Positions 1 through 12,560 of a stretch of DNA of 64,000 nucleotides are shown here, one piece after another. The notes under the pieces were generated by a model, which did not search any database, was not told the origin of the DNA, and worked only from the letters and a program-made list of their open reading frames with translations. A program made the translations under genes and the position numbers. Each line of letters begins with the position of its first letter. Positions within the stretch are counted from its first letter, which is position 1. This stretch comes from Callipepla californica brunnescens (Eukaryota > Chordata > Aves > Galliformes > Odontophoridae): the NCBI GenBank assembly GCA_023055505.1, contig JALIRH010000035.1, forward strand, positions 5,388,382 to 5,452,381, in the 5' to 3' direction.

Positions 1-3000
1 CCGGCAAGGGCCCTTCCCTCTGTACGGTGTTTGGATTGAGCGAGGTTTCTCCTGCTGGGATTGCCGCAGGGAAGCAGACAGCTCCTGCACAGTGTGTGTT
101 GGGATGTAGGATCTGCCCCAGCAGCACGCAGCTTCCCCTTCCCGGAGCCAGGGCAATCTCCTCTTGTCCTTTGCTTTCACTTTTAGTGCACGCAACCGAG
201 GGAGCTTGTATTCGAGCACGTTTATCAGCTGTGTTCCCTCCTGGGCTGTGCCTCCCTGCAGGGAAAGGGCAAAGTGCTTTACGAGCATGGCTTCGTTACA
301 GCCTTCGGGTGGGATCCTGGGGAGCACAAGATTCCAAATTCATTCCCACGCAGTCTGTATGTGTGTGTGCAGCAGCATCCCACCCAAAGGAGTCGGCCTG
401 GGAGCTGGTAGGAATAGAAAGGAGCACATTAGAGCACGGCTCTTCTGCAGAGATGGGTTTGATGCTGGGTTACCTCTGCACAGCACTGGCAGGGGGCTGG
501 TCCTTGCAGCAGGGTGCTGCAGATCCTGGGTGTCTCGGTGATTTCAGGGCAGCGGGGAATGCTACCCAGCATCTTTCTGAACGCTTTTGCTTCTGCACGA
601 ACAGCCGAAGGTGAGAGCTCTGTGGCTGTGTGCTGTTCTGTGTGGGCACCAATCGTCGGAGGATCAATAAGTGAGGGCTTCGGGCTCCTGCAGTATTCTC
701 GGTGCTGATTGCCGCTGTAAGAGGTGAGAATTTGAGCTGAAAAAGGGCAATTATCTTTCTATGCGCTTACAAAATGCCCATCACTGCGGTATCCAGCTAG
801 GATGGGGGATGGTAGCTTAGTAGGAGGGAGGGGGCTGAGTGCACCGGGCTGTCCCCAGCTTGGTCAGTGTCAACTTGTGCCTGCTTGAGGAACAAAGCCG
901 TGAAAAGAGCTGGAAAGAGGGCAACTGGCGATGCTCTGTGCCCTTCCTTCGGGGCCTCCTTCAGGGATAGGCACCCTGAAATGCATCCCTGGCCAAAGTG
1001 TTTTAAACTTTGGTGCAGAGAGCGGAATTTCCAAGAAAGAGGAGCAGAGCCCCATCCCGTCCGCTTTTTCATCACGCAGTCCACAAAGCATGTAACAACT
1101 GTGCAATTGCAGCATAGTTACACGAAGTGGCCTCTAATTTGCCGTGTAATTATGGTGCGCGATGCTTTGATGAGCCTTATAAAATAAAGGGATGACACAG
1201 TCTCAGGCAGGAATAAGCTCCAAAGGGAGCTGATGTCCCAGATCCCTGACACATTGCTGGCAGGCAGTGCTGTGCTCTCTGCTGGGACCGTGGCACGCTG
1301 GGTTTTACCAGGGAGATGGCTTTGGGGACCTCCATCTGGACAGATGTGTTGTGTGGCTGAGCTGGGGAAGCAACAGCTCCAGGTTTAGGGTTCAGAGGGG
1401 CTGCTTTCCCTGCCTGGAGCTGGAATTCTGGGTGGATGTGGAAGTGAGCTGGGAAAGGAAGTGTGTGGCAGTGACTGAGCTCTACAGACTGAGCTCAGAA
1501 AGTCCAAGCAAGCTCCCATTTACCTCTAGCAGCCCAAATCCTGCAGTTAGACCTCGAGATGGCCGTTGGATGCTGGGGGTAAGATGGAGATGAGCTCTGT
1601 GTCACCAGGAGGTGTTTTGGTGAGAGCAGATCCATCTCTGGCACCTGGGGAGGAGGCAGGTGTAAGAGCAGACTGAACATCGTGTAGGGATGCTGAGTGA
1701 CTGCTTGCAGGGGTTTGGGGGAAGAAAAAAACACAAACCCATGTGGATTTGTCTCAGACAATTTAAAGGGATTCTTTCCTTTGAGCACCATCAGCTGGCA
1801 CTTGCACGGGCACATAAGCTGCCTAGAGGCAGCGAATTGCATGACTTCAGGGAGACAAGTGTCACTGCTATCCCTGGAATGAAAGGGAAGGATGAAGCTG
1901 CTGACATCTCACATTCAACTCGAGGAAAGGCCTGTGCTGGGTAGGAAGGTGCCAGGGGGCAAACTGAAGCAACAGATCAGCAGCAAGCTGCTCTGCTTGA
2001 GCCCCTGAGAGCAGGGACTGCCCAATCTTTGTGCTGTGAAGTTGGGGATCCCAGCATTTTCCCTAAGTCCCCTTGCTGGCTGTGAGCTCAGGGCTGCTTT
2101 GCAGCTCGCCCTGAAGCCAGGGATGCTGTGGTCCAGCAGAAGTTCTCATCACTGCAGAACCGGTGGGACGGATCTGTAGCTGATACAAACAGTGCAGCTG
2201 TCCCACAGCCAAGAATGGGCCCTGCATCCTTTTTTTCTTTTAACCCACAACATAGTTATGCATCTGAGCTCTTTTGTTCCTCTTCCGTGACTAAGCTGCT
2301 CACTGCCTTGTGTTTCTTTTTTTTTTCTTCGTTGTGTAGTTTATAATCTCCCAACTAGATACAGAAAGAAAATTTGTTTGCAGTGTTGGCCAAGAGGCTC
2401 TGGTTACACTGGCATGGGGCCATGCTTACATCTCCAGTCAAAATACTGCTGGTTTAACAATAAATATTTATTGATTCTCCTACAAGCTCCTACATTTTTC
2501 CCAGGTGCAGTGGAATATTTGGGGGCGGGGGCTCTTGAGCCCTGAAGAAGCTTTCGATTTGGGGTGGAATTTGCTCCTCCTGATGACAAAAGTGGGCGAT
2601 GGCTGCGGAGATAGCAGCCGTGCTGTGGGTTGGGTGCCTTGCAGGCTGCCTCTGTGTCCCTGCCCCATAGCTGTGCTCCGTCTGGACCCCAGCTTCCAGG
2701 ATTTGTGCCTGTGGCTGCTTCGGGCTCTGGCGGTAATTATGGGAAAATGTGCAAATCTGCAAGACACTTTATCTGCATGAATATCTCCTTGAATTAGGGA
2801 GTGGCTCCTGTCCAGAGGGGATCCGTGGTTCGATGTCGGGTCCAGAGAGATGGCAAAAGAAAATAAGAAGTCAAATAAAACAAAAGATCGGGGTGGTTTC
2901 AGTAGTTTGGCTCGAGGGCTCAGTTTGTAGAGCACCTCTGGGTCTGAGAGCGTGCCCTTGTAACGTTAGCAAACTGCAAACGTTTGCACGCAAAACCTGA

Positions 3001-5798
3001 GCTTCTGCAAGCTGCGTGTGTTCAGATGGCAGCAAAGGTCACGTTCAGAAGCGCTCCGGATCGCGCTGCTCTCTTTTTGCATGCAGTGGGTGGCTCAGAG
3101 CAACTCTGGGCTCTGCACAGAGAGCAAACCCAGCGCTCTTCTGTCTCAACTGTGAGATGAAACTGCACATTTTTGGGCTCTCTTCTCCCCCCTCCCCACT
3201 CAGCTGGCAGCAGTGGGAGGTTTGGTTTGATCCTCGGTGACCTGAGCGGCGTCGAGTCTCTGGGACGACGTCTATCTGGGCAGGACCACGCAGTGCGTTT
3301 TCCCCATCACCTCCCTGATCTTGCTGATGGTGCACAGTTTTTTTGGCACGCCTCGAGTCGTGGTTGCTGCCTGGTGCCCTCTGTTCGGTGCCTTTGTGCA
3401 CCGCGTGCCAGCTTCGCTGTGCATTTGCAAGAAGCCAGGATGCTGTGCTGTTCAATCCTGCATCTGCTCCCCGTGGAGCAATGCCCACCAGGATAATGCC
3501 CTCCTAGAGCACAGTGGCTTGCACGTGCAAGGAATAAAAAGCAGCTTTCTATCACAGAGGGGAAAAGGCCCTTTTTCTGGGGCTCCTTCTGGGAGATGTC
3601 AGGTTTTGGAGGATATTGGTAACCCTGTGTGCATGCAGAGCTGCACCGTGGTTTGATGGAATTTGATGGCTGCAGGTGCTGGGCAGTGTGGGGAGGACTC
3701 CCTCGCAGTCTGTGCTGCCTGAATTGTGACTGCAGAGGCCAGGGGCTGAATGCTTGCTTGGAGCTTTAGTGCCATGCCCTCTGGAGCACCTTTTCAGCGG
3801 GGTTAGAGGGCTTCCCTTTTGCCCTGATGGAAGCACAGGGCTGACGTAGCAAGGCAGCAGCTTTCTGCAGGAAGCACTCCTCTTTGGGCAGGGCTCCAGA
3901 TGCTCCACTGCTCCTGTGATGATGCCAGAAGGAGCAGAGCTGGCCATCGGCCTCAGGTGGATGCAAACCCGATGTAATTCAGCAGGGAAATTGCTCTCCT
4001 GTAGGGTGTGACTGCCCGTGTGGGTAAGCTGGGATGGCGAAGGCCGGCTCCTCACCCCAGCGAAGCATTCGGAGCTTGTTAATGAATGAAATGCGTTTTC
4101 TTCCATGGAGGGGATTTTAAATTGGCTCCACATGGATTATGTATGTTGTCGCACTTTCCCGGAGGGTGATGGCATGATTAGGAATGTGGGTTTGATGAAA
4201 GAAGCCAGACACTGAGTCAAAAGCTGAGCTCTCCCCCCGATCCGCTCCCCACCCCGTGCCCCCTCTCCCCCCCCCCCCCATCTCATTTAAAATATTTGAC
4301 ACGATTCCAGGGCATTCTTCAGATGGCTGCTGGGGAGCACGAGAGGAGCGAGCCATTGGGATGCTGCTGCCTGTGCACTGCACCACACGCTGGGTGCTCA
4401 GCCCCAGGATTTCAGGGACATCAACCCCGGCTTCTGATACCAACAGAGGGCAGGAAAAGGTTTAATGTAGGGGAACTGCAGCACAGCCCACCAGAGCTCG
4501 CTCTGGGCTTTGTTTCGTGTTGCTTTTTATTTCTTTCCTGTTAGCATCCTCTATCACAGTAATCAAAATGTGGCTTCTTGACCCACATGAAAGTTGTGTT
4601 GTTGGTTTTTCTTTAATAGGTGACTGTGCGTGTTGGTGCAAAACCGCTCCGTTTTGGGTTCTGGAAGCTGCAGAGCAACAAGATACGTGTATATATATAT
4701 TTACCTTTTTGTTTTGAGAAATTGTTTACCGAAAATGGGAGCAGTCAGAAGAAGCCAGTAGCAAAAGCTGAGCACGGCTGGCTTTTTCCACTGCAAAACC
4801 TAAAAGGAGCCGCAGTGGAGCGCGTGAAGTTGAGGCTTTTTTTTTTTTTACAGAGCATTGTGAGGAGCGGTTTCCCAACACAATCCCAAGTGCTTTCTCT
4901 TTTAAGACGCTCAGGGCCCGCTGTGCAGCCTCCTGCCTTCCCAAACCGCTCGCTGGGGTCACTGAGCGCAGTTCCTCGTGGTTTGCAGCTGGAATGGGGA
5001 AAAGCTCTCCTCCATCCCCACAGCATTGCTTGGATGGGATGCACTACTCTCCAGGATGGGATGCGCGGGGCTCCGGGCTCAGCCTCGCTGCTCTGTCCCC
5101 AGGTCTGGGCAAGCGGGGCTGGGAAAGTTTTGCTTTCCAACGTCAGCAGTGGGCTTTCAGGGCTGTCACGGTAGCAGTGGCCCAGCGGGGCACTGAGTCA
5201 CTGGCGCTGTTTTCCATCCCTTTAAGCGGCTCCAGATTTGGAGCTGGCTCGAGAGCTTGTGACTTGAAAGGCCCCGGCCGTGCGTGTGTTCTGCCTTCGA
5301 GCTGGATGACTCTCGCGTGTTCCTGCGTTCAAACGGCTCAACCCCGAGCAGCCGTTGCCATATGGATCCTATAGAGTGACCCGGCGGAGGGATGGGTTAC
5401 GTCAACTGGGCGAGGAGGGATGGGGAAGTGGGGCTGGGTGAGCCTGAGCTGCTTGGCATCTCCAGGTTGCGTCCACCTTGGGAACTGCTGGTCCCAAGCA
5501 TTCATTGGATATCCTCACAAAAACGGAAAAATAAAAAAGGGGAAATGTGGAAAAAAAATCCAGAAGGAAAGCAACAGGGATGGATGGGGATAGTGTGCCT
5601 TTAAACAGCTGTGTGTAACCGTGCTTGCTAATGGGGTGAGTAATTCCATGCATCGCAGAGCAGCAGCAGAGCCCACTGCCAAGGCGTGCGGGGCCGGAGA
5701 GTCATCGCCATGTGCTCGCCCTCCCCTCCCTGCCCTCCTCCCCCCCCCCCCCAGGGCAATTAATTTACTCATCTGGAGGGCACAGCCTAGCGATGTCT

Positions 5799-5808
5799 TG
5801 ACTCAGCA
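5799..5808. promoter_or_regulatory. AP-1/MARE motif TGACTCAGCA
   Basis: Exact match to the extended NF-E2/MAF recognition core (TGCTGAGTCA on the other strand). Occupancy cannot be judged from sequence. Confidence 0.35.
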
Positions 5809-5897
5809 ATCCGGAGCCGTGGGAGCAAATTCCAGGCAAGAAAGAAATCTCATGACTTGTCTCGGAAAAGATTGCTCCTAAAAGATCCCCTTACGGT

Positions 5898-5913
5898 CAC
5901 GGAGCGCTCCGTG
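5898..5913. other. Perfect 16-bp palindrome CACGGAGCGCTCCGTG
   Basis: The 16 bases equal their own reverse complement and include three CpGs. An NF-E2/MAF-type motif TGACTCAGCA lies 90 bases upstream at 5799-5808. The block 5755-5960 is otherwise balanced in composition and may be regulatory. Confidence 0.9.
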
Positions 5914-8058
5914 CCCACGCTTTCGTCAGAGCCCTGATGAGCTTTGTGATTGCCCAACTTCGGGGAGCGGGGCCGGCCTGGGGGGGTAGTTGGAAGTTTC
6001 TTGTTTGGAAAAGAGAAGGATTCGCTTGGAGAAAAGAAAGATTTGAGACCGCGGGGCCCTGGAGCCAATGCCTGCTCCCCAGGGCATGGGGGTGTGGGGC
6101 CACTTGCCAGGGCAGAGAGCCCAGAGCTTGGCTTTGTGTTGCTTTTTGGGTCATTCATCCCTTTTCTTCCCCCACTTCCCAGAGGTCTTAAAACCCTTCC
6201 TTTGCCTGCAGGCAATTTGGATTCTTCCATCAGTGTTTGCTAGCTGCAGGCACTGACTTTACCTTCACATGGCATCGTGGATGACTTCTTTATGTTTTTG
6301 GCACGCTTTTTCTTTCTTCCATAACACATACCTCTCCCACCAGGCCATTTCCCCAGCGAGCATCATCCGAGGCGTGCTGGGCTCTGTGCCTTTCTGCTGC
6401 CTCTGGGGATGCTCTGGGGTTAGACCAGGTTGCTCTTTGCACACTTCGGTTCTGCAGCTGTGGGTGGATGCCTGGTCAACTCGCATCGTGGCTCGGGAGC
6501 AGTGACCCAGCCCCAAACTGCAGCATCCCAGGGCTCATTACAATCAGAGGAGGATTCCCAAAGTTCCTGGCAAGGGCTCCTGGCTCCTGAGTAGCAGAGT
6601 GACACCCCCCACTCCCTTCTCCTTTTGCATCTCTCCTAACAGCCTCTTGGCCTGAGCAGCCGAATTCAATCAGCCCTTTCACCATCTGCTCCCAGGCACT
6701 TCTGCTGGGGAAGGCTCGGGGCCAGCGAGGCTGTAATTCCTTAATAGCTTCCGGATGCTGTGCGCGGGGTGGATGCGAGGGCTGTGAGCATCTCAGCCTC
6801 TCCTCCCATCCCCGCAGCCTGTGTGAAGGTTTCCAAACTCAGGGCTTCCTCTGAGCACCCCAACCCCCTGGTTTATCCCTGCCAACCTTTTGCTGTCCCA
6901 TCTGAGGCCAATAGGTGATGTAATCCTCGTCCTGGCTGGCCCTTGGTGCTGGGATGGGGATGGCTGAAGCTGATGGGGCAGCCCAGTGTGGTTTTGGCTC
7001 CCTTCCCCTGCTCACTCCCACCTTCCTCCTCTTCCCAGGGCTCGTCTGGCCCAGTTGCTGCACTGGTCCCTGGTGGGAAGATTCCTAGAAATCAGAGTTG
7101 GAAGAGAAAAGCTTCCTGGGGCCGCTTGGGAAAACCCTTGCTCTCCTCTATGGGGCTGCTTGATCACCTGGAGGCTGCACGGGACAGCCTGAATGGGGAA
7201 AAGCTCTGAGCCCTGATGTCTGAAACTGGCAAGGAGCATGGAAGGGGTTTAATCTCAGGGCTGTTCTCATGCTTGGGAAAATCCACTTGTTCCTTGTCTT
7301 CAGTTCCTTGTCCACTTCCAAACAATAATAGCAGAAAGAGAACTGTTCCTGGGTTGTTGTGAAATGCAGTTGGTCTGGCAGCAGTGTTTTTGAGGCACTC
7401 AGTCCATCCTGGTCTGCAGTTTTGCTTGCCAGGCTTTTCCCAGAGCTGTTTCTGACCTCCATCCCTGGAGGAGCTGAGCGTGGTTCCCTCTCCTCCTACC
7501 CCAGATGGAAAAGCTGGGTCCAGATTCATGCTTCCTTAAACTGAGGTCATTTGCTGCACCCGTGGTCCCCTTTGGGGCTGACAGGAGGTGCAGGGAGGTG
7601 AAGCAGATCAGCTTTGCCAAGCAGGGTGCTCCTGTCTCACAGTGGGACGTGGGAATGTTTAAACTGTTGTGAGTGTAGGACACTTGTGGTTCCTGTGCAT
7701 GGGATGTGACGGACAGTGCTCCTGCTTGGGGGTGATGCTTGTGGAGATGCCAGCTGGAGTGTCTGAGGATGCTTGCAGTCTGTGGGGTGGCATTAGTGGA
7801 GTGCTGTCTGGGCTGCCCAGGCACCACCATGAGGAGGAGAGGTTGTTTGCTTTAAGGGCCCTCAGCCTCTTCTGTGCAGTTGGTTTTTCTCCCCTCCTTT
7901 AAATGCTGCTGCTCTGGGTTGGCATAGGTGAGATGCACACTGCAAGCTCCTTAGGTTCTGGTGTCAGCTGTGGGGGGGTTGTGGTGTATATTTGTGGACC
8001 ACGTTCATGAGGGAGGATACGATCCCTTCAGAGCCATCGGGGCAATTGCAAATGCAAG

Positions 8059-8087
8059 TCTTAATCAGGAGTCAATCCTGATTAAGA
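8059..8087. other. Perfect inverted repeat, 12-bp arms, 5-base loop
   Basis: TCTTAATCAGGA at 8059-8070 and its exact reverse complement at 8076-8087, with gtcaa between. It lies in the upstream ETS1 intron with no repeat family evident. Confidence 0.97.
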
Positions 8088-10931
8088 GGTAAATCCACAC
8101 ACAGCATAGGGGAATGAGAGGTGTCAGAATGCAGTGCTGCCTCAATCTCTTGGCAGAGCTGGCTATTTGTTCTAAGGAGTCAGCAATAACTTTGTTGATT
8201 ACAATGACAGACTGTCTTTGGTTTAACGTTATTTAGAGCAAACAGTGCTGAAATTGACCAGCTCCAACCTCCCAGCCTTAATCTGGTTGCAGAAGTCTGT
8301 GCGATTATTTGTTTGATTTGAGAGAGAAATATGCTCATCTCTCCTTCTGGAGCTGCAAAGCTGGACAGCTCAGCCTGATGCAGAAGGACAGACCCGGTGT
8401 CTTTGTGTCCTATGATGGAGGCAGAGGAGGACGAGGTGTCACAGCGGGATGGGGCCCTGCTTGGCGGTGACCGTTCTCCTTGTGCTCCTCTGTATGTCCT
8501 CTGGTGCTCAGCAGAGCTGAAACACTCCCAGCTGCATGGAAAAAAAGAGCCTGATATCAGCAATGGGGCCTTCTGTGGTGAGGCAGCAGCCGTCCCTGCG
8601 CAATCCACGGGGGATGTGATGCGCTACGACTTGCACCGTGGCGTTGAGCAATGGTTTCTCGCAGGCTTGGCTTTGCGTCTGCCTGGCGCTGCCCTGGAGC
8701 TAAGGGTTGGCTGGGGAGGCTGCGGAGGTGGGGTGGGATGGGCAGCAGGCAGGAATCTGCAGCTGTGGAGAGATGTGGCAAGCTTCACCCCCAGAGCCAT
8801 TCGCCCTGGGCAGCGTGTGTGCTCAGGAGCTGACCCACTGCTGCCTTCCTCAGCTTGGTGCTTTCTGCATCACAGCATTGTGTGGAGATGTTCTGTGCTT
8901 GAGGAATGTCACTGGGGGCACCTTCTGCTCGTGACCCGTGGGCACTTATTGTGTGTACAATGCCAGCGTGCTCTCCGTAGCAGGTCCAGTCCTTCCTGCT
9001 TTGGCAAACGTGCTGGTTTGTGGAGAGAGGGCTGGTGAGTGGAGGAGAGCAGCTTTGATGTGGGGAGGGATAGTCTGGGGGCTGAGCGTCATCCTGGCTC
9101 GAGGGCACCTCAGTCTGTGTCCTGCCATGTGGTCCCCACGTGTCTGGCATGACGTGGCACCGATGCTGCCTGCAGGCAAGGGCTGATGCCAGCACCACAG
9201 AGTTTACGCAGAACTTGGGCTGGGCTGATAATCAAGTGGAGGTTGGGGAATTCCTTGGGACAGATTGGAGGGGAAGGAAAAGAAAGGAGGGACTTGGCTG
9301 AGTGGCTGCATGCCTCATCTCATTCCGAGGCCATGAGAGCTCTGACTGCCTATTAGGACCAGTCTGGCAGTGGACTCCCAGCATCAGGAGCATCCACGTG
9401 GAGCGTCTTCATGAGAAGCACATTGTGTCACGGTGGTGGACAGCACAAATGGAGTTTGGGCACAAAATCCTTTTGCAGATATGCAGTGAAACCATCTCCA
9501 GCTGTGAGGTCATGCGTAGCTGCTTACAGAATGTTGGCACAGAGCATTCTTCAGGTGTGCTTGAGCAGACTTGGTGGATTGGGATCTGTTTGTGGGGTGA
9601 TGAAAGACCTAAGCATGACCAAAAGTCTCTTTGGCCCATATCCCTGCAGTGGGGGAACAGCCCTGCCAAAAGATCTCAGCCTTCCCTTTTCACACTTCCT
9701 ATCCTGACAGCATCTTCCTCATACAATGTACTGCTGATGAACCTCAACCGTGGCTTGCAAAAGCACTGCTGGCTTTTTTCTGGGCCACTGTCTCGTGTGG
9801 TGCAGCAGTGCTGTCCCCCCTGCAGCAGCTGGAGGCAAGGGAGCTGGATCCATCCCTAATATGTCTGTCTGTGTGTCTGGGAGATGAAGGAGAGGGAGAT
9901 AAATACGTGAAGGAGAGTCTGCTTGGATGGGGAGATGTGCAATCTGAGCTGCTAGGCTGGGGTTACACAGCGTGTGCTCTTGCAGTCCTGAGTTATACTG
10001 TGTCCAGGGCACCCTGCTCCAGGGATGAACCCTCTGTTGTGTCACTGCAATGGAGGTGTCCCTGATGGCATTGCCATGGGGCTCAGAGCTGCTGTAGGGA
10101 AGCGTTGGGTGTGTGAGATGGGAGCTACTATCCGTTCCCCGGGGCTCCCAGCTTTGATTTGCCTTGGAAAGGGCTCCTATGGGTGCATGAGCCTCAAGGG
10201 CCATTAAACCTCACGGGGTTTCCAGCCTAACCAGCAGAGAGCAAGGAATTTCAAGAGGCTTCAGGGCCCAGGCGTGAGCTATTTGAATACCTCAGGCAGC
10301 CTTCCAAGAAGCACATGAATATCTGGTTGTTTGTTCAGTCAGTATCACTAGGTTTGGGGAGGGTGTTTTCCCCCTCCCTCTCTTTGCTGTTGAGCAACTA
10401 GAGCTTTGCTGCCTGGACTTGGGGTGTGAGAAGCTGGGTTTTCGCTGCTTGTTTGCGGAGGAGCATCTCCCTGAGCTGAAGCACTGATGCGAGGCGGCTG
10501 CCACAGGCGTGACCTGGCCTTGCTATTTACACTTGACCTCCTTTCAGCCGGGGCTGGGTGTCTATTACAGGCTTTGCTGGGCCTTCCGTGCTCTCCCATT
10601 AGTGTGTGTGTGTGCCTGTGCATGGGGATTAGAGCTATTTAGCAAAGCGGTTAGTGGGAATTAGAGTGAATTATCACAGGGGAAGCATTTCTCATAGGAG
10701 AGTCTAGCTTCACTGGAGGTTGGGAGCATGCAGCCCTGCCAAGAAGGGTTTGGAGGCAGAGCAGCCCAGGAGTGAGGTGCTCATCCCATCTTCAGCAGCT
10801 CATGTGATGTTTGCACGGTGAGAAGGGCCTGACCACTCAAAAAAGAAGAGGCTTGGACTCCCAGCCAGGAGCCTGGGGACACGTGGAGGTCGTGCAATGC
10901 TGGTTTTGGTGGCTGCAGCCTCATCTAGTGC

Positions 10932-11060
10932 GTGGCACAGGCTGCCCCATCCCTGCAGACACCCAGGGTCAGACAGGAGGAGCTCTGAGCACTGGACGGA
11001 GCTGTGGGTGTCCCTGTTCATTGCATCCCTTCCAACTCAAACCGTTCTGTGATTCTACCT
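10932..11060 (+). repeat. CR1 LINE 3' fragment, plus orientation
   Basis: The sequence from 'gcacaggctgccccatccctg' through the 'gagctgtgggtgtccctg' motif to 'aaaccgttctgtgattctac' follows the avian CR1 3' end, including the terminal ttctgtgattcta. Compared with the family it lacks about 30 bases between 'ttcattgca' (to 11024) and 'tcccttccaactcaa'. It lies in the large upstream intron. CR1 copies are typically truncated at the 5' end and lack long target duplications, as here. Confidence 0.88.
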
Positions 11061-12540
11061 CAACCTCCTGCTGCAGCCGCCTCCGAAGCGCCGAGGCCTG
11101 CATGCACGTGGGCTTTGCAGAGGTTGCGCTAAACCCAGAGCCCGTGCTCAGGTCTGTGCCTTTGGGAAGGGCTCACACGAGGTTTCAGCAGCGATGCTCA
11201 CAGATGCGAGGCGAGAGGAGCCGTTGCAAAGCTGATTCATGGGCGCTTGCTTGCAGGGGGCTCGCTGGGTTCGCAGCGTCGCTGCATCTAAACCACCGAG
11301 ATCTCAGTGGAAAAACCTTTCTGCTGCCTTTGCAGGCTGCTTTGCATAGTTTTGTCGAGTGTCGTTAAACCGTGGCCACATCCAAGCCCAGAGGTGGCTG
11401 CAGGTCCTCGGTGCTCCCTCTGCTCCATCTGTGCTCCCTCCAGCAGCTGAGATAGGGAAGATGCAGTGAAGCCCCACACTGAGGGAAGCCCAGCTTCCAG
11501 TTCCAGAGCCGTGGGTCCTGTCCTGCCTGCTGAGCCAGGGAAACTTTCTCATCATCTCAACAAACGTTGACTCAAGCCCTGTGGTTTTGCTGAGCTTCGA
11601 TCCAGGGCTTTCTCTCGCTCTTCTCCCCCTTCTCTCCCCCGCAAACACCAGGGAGGAGCGAGCCCCTGTGAGTGCAGGGGATGCTGCTTTCCCAGGGTCT
11701 GCATCCAACACCCACGGTGTGAAGCTGTGACCGAGGGAATGGAAAGAAGCACGGGCAGCAGGCGGGGTCAGCGGTGGTGCTGGAGTTTGGGTGGCTGTGA
11801 AGCATCCTCTCACCTGTCAGTGCTGCTGCCTGGTCCATCGCCAGGAGCCAAAACCAACACTGCCCTTTGGATTGCTCTATTTCCCGTTTTCCTCTCTTTT
11901 CTTGCTCTGAAGCCGGTCCCATTCAAAATAAGTCTTGATGAGACAAAACACCTCGGTGCCACGGCATGTGAGGACCCTGTGGGATGGAGGGACCTTTGTC
12001 CTCAGCTCTAATGCCTGCAGGACAGAGCTGGGTTTGGCATTGGCTGGGATGTTCTTACATATTCTGTTGTTTTTGGGAGCGGAGCAGGGCAGTGCCCACA
12101 CTTTGGAAATGCAGCGCTGGGAGGCTTTGCTGTGAGCATGGGGAGCTGCAGGGATGGGCAACACCATCCATCCCAAAGCCCAGGGCTGAGCACCGAGAGC
12201 ATCCTGACAGCCGGTCCCACCCTCCTCTTAACCTTTCCCATTCCCCTCTCCCTGTGATGCTGCTAGTACAAACTCCGGAGAAACCCTTTTATCTGCGTGC
12301 AGGGAGGACAAGTTTCCAGGCCCTTTATTTAGTGGGAGAACTCGCCCCCATGACACGCAGCATCTCCATAAGAAAGCTGCTGAATGCCGGAAGAAAGCTG
12401 GCTTTGTTGTTCTTTTTGCAGCGCTAAGCAGTGCGGGCTTTTGGTTTCCTCTCTTGTTTTTCTCTTCAAACCCTGCTTTCATCTCAGAGTATTTATTTTT
12501 CACTACTTGAAGGGAGAAAGAAGAAAAAAAAAAAGCTTAT

Positions 12541-12560
12541 TTTTCTTTTTTTTTTTTTTT
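12541..12560 (+). repeat. T run in upstream intron
   Basis: ttttc followed by an uninterrupted run of T, next to an A run at 12526-12534. Low-complexity sequence only. Confidence 0.9.

Noticed and set aside
27..614. 195-codon plus-strand frame at the window start with a donor-like AAG|GTGAGA after it
   Set aside because: The translation has no ETS1 first-exon character or any recognisable domain, and a start exon should carry the conserved p54 or p68 N-terminus.
5361..5383. NdeI/BamHI-like sequence followed by ctatagagtgac, reminiscent of cloning-vector phage promoters
   Set aside because: It does not match a T7 or SP6 promoter, and the flanking sequence is continuous genomic DNA, so contamination is not supported.
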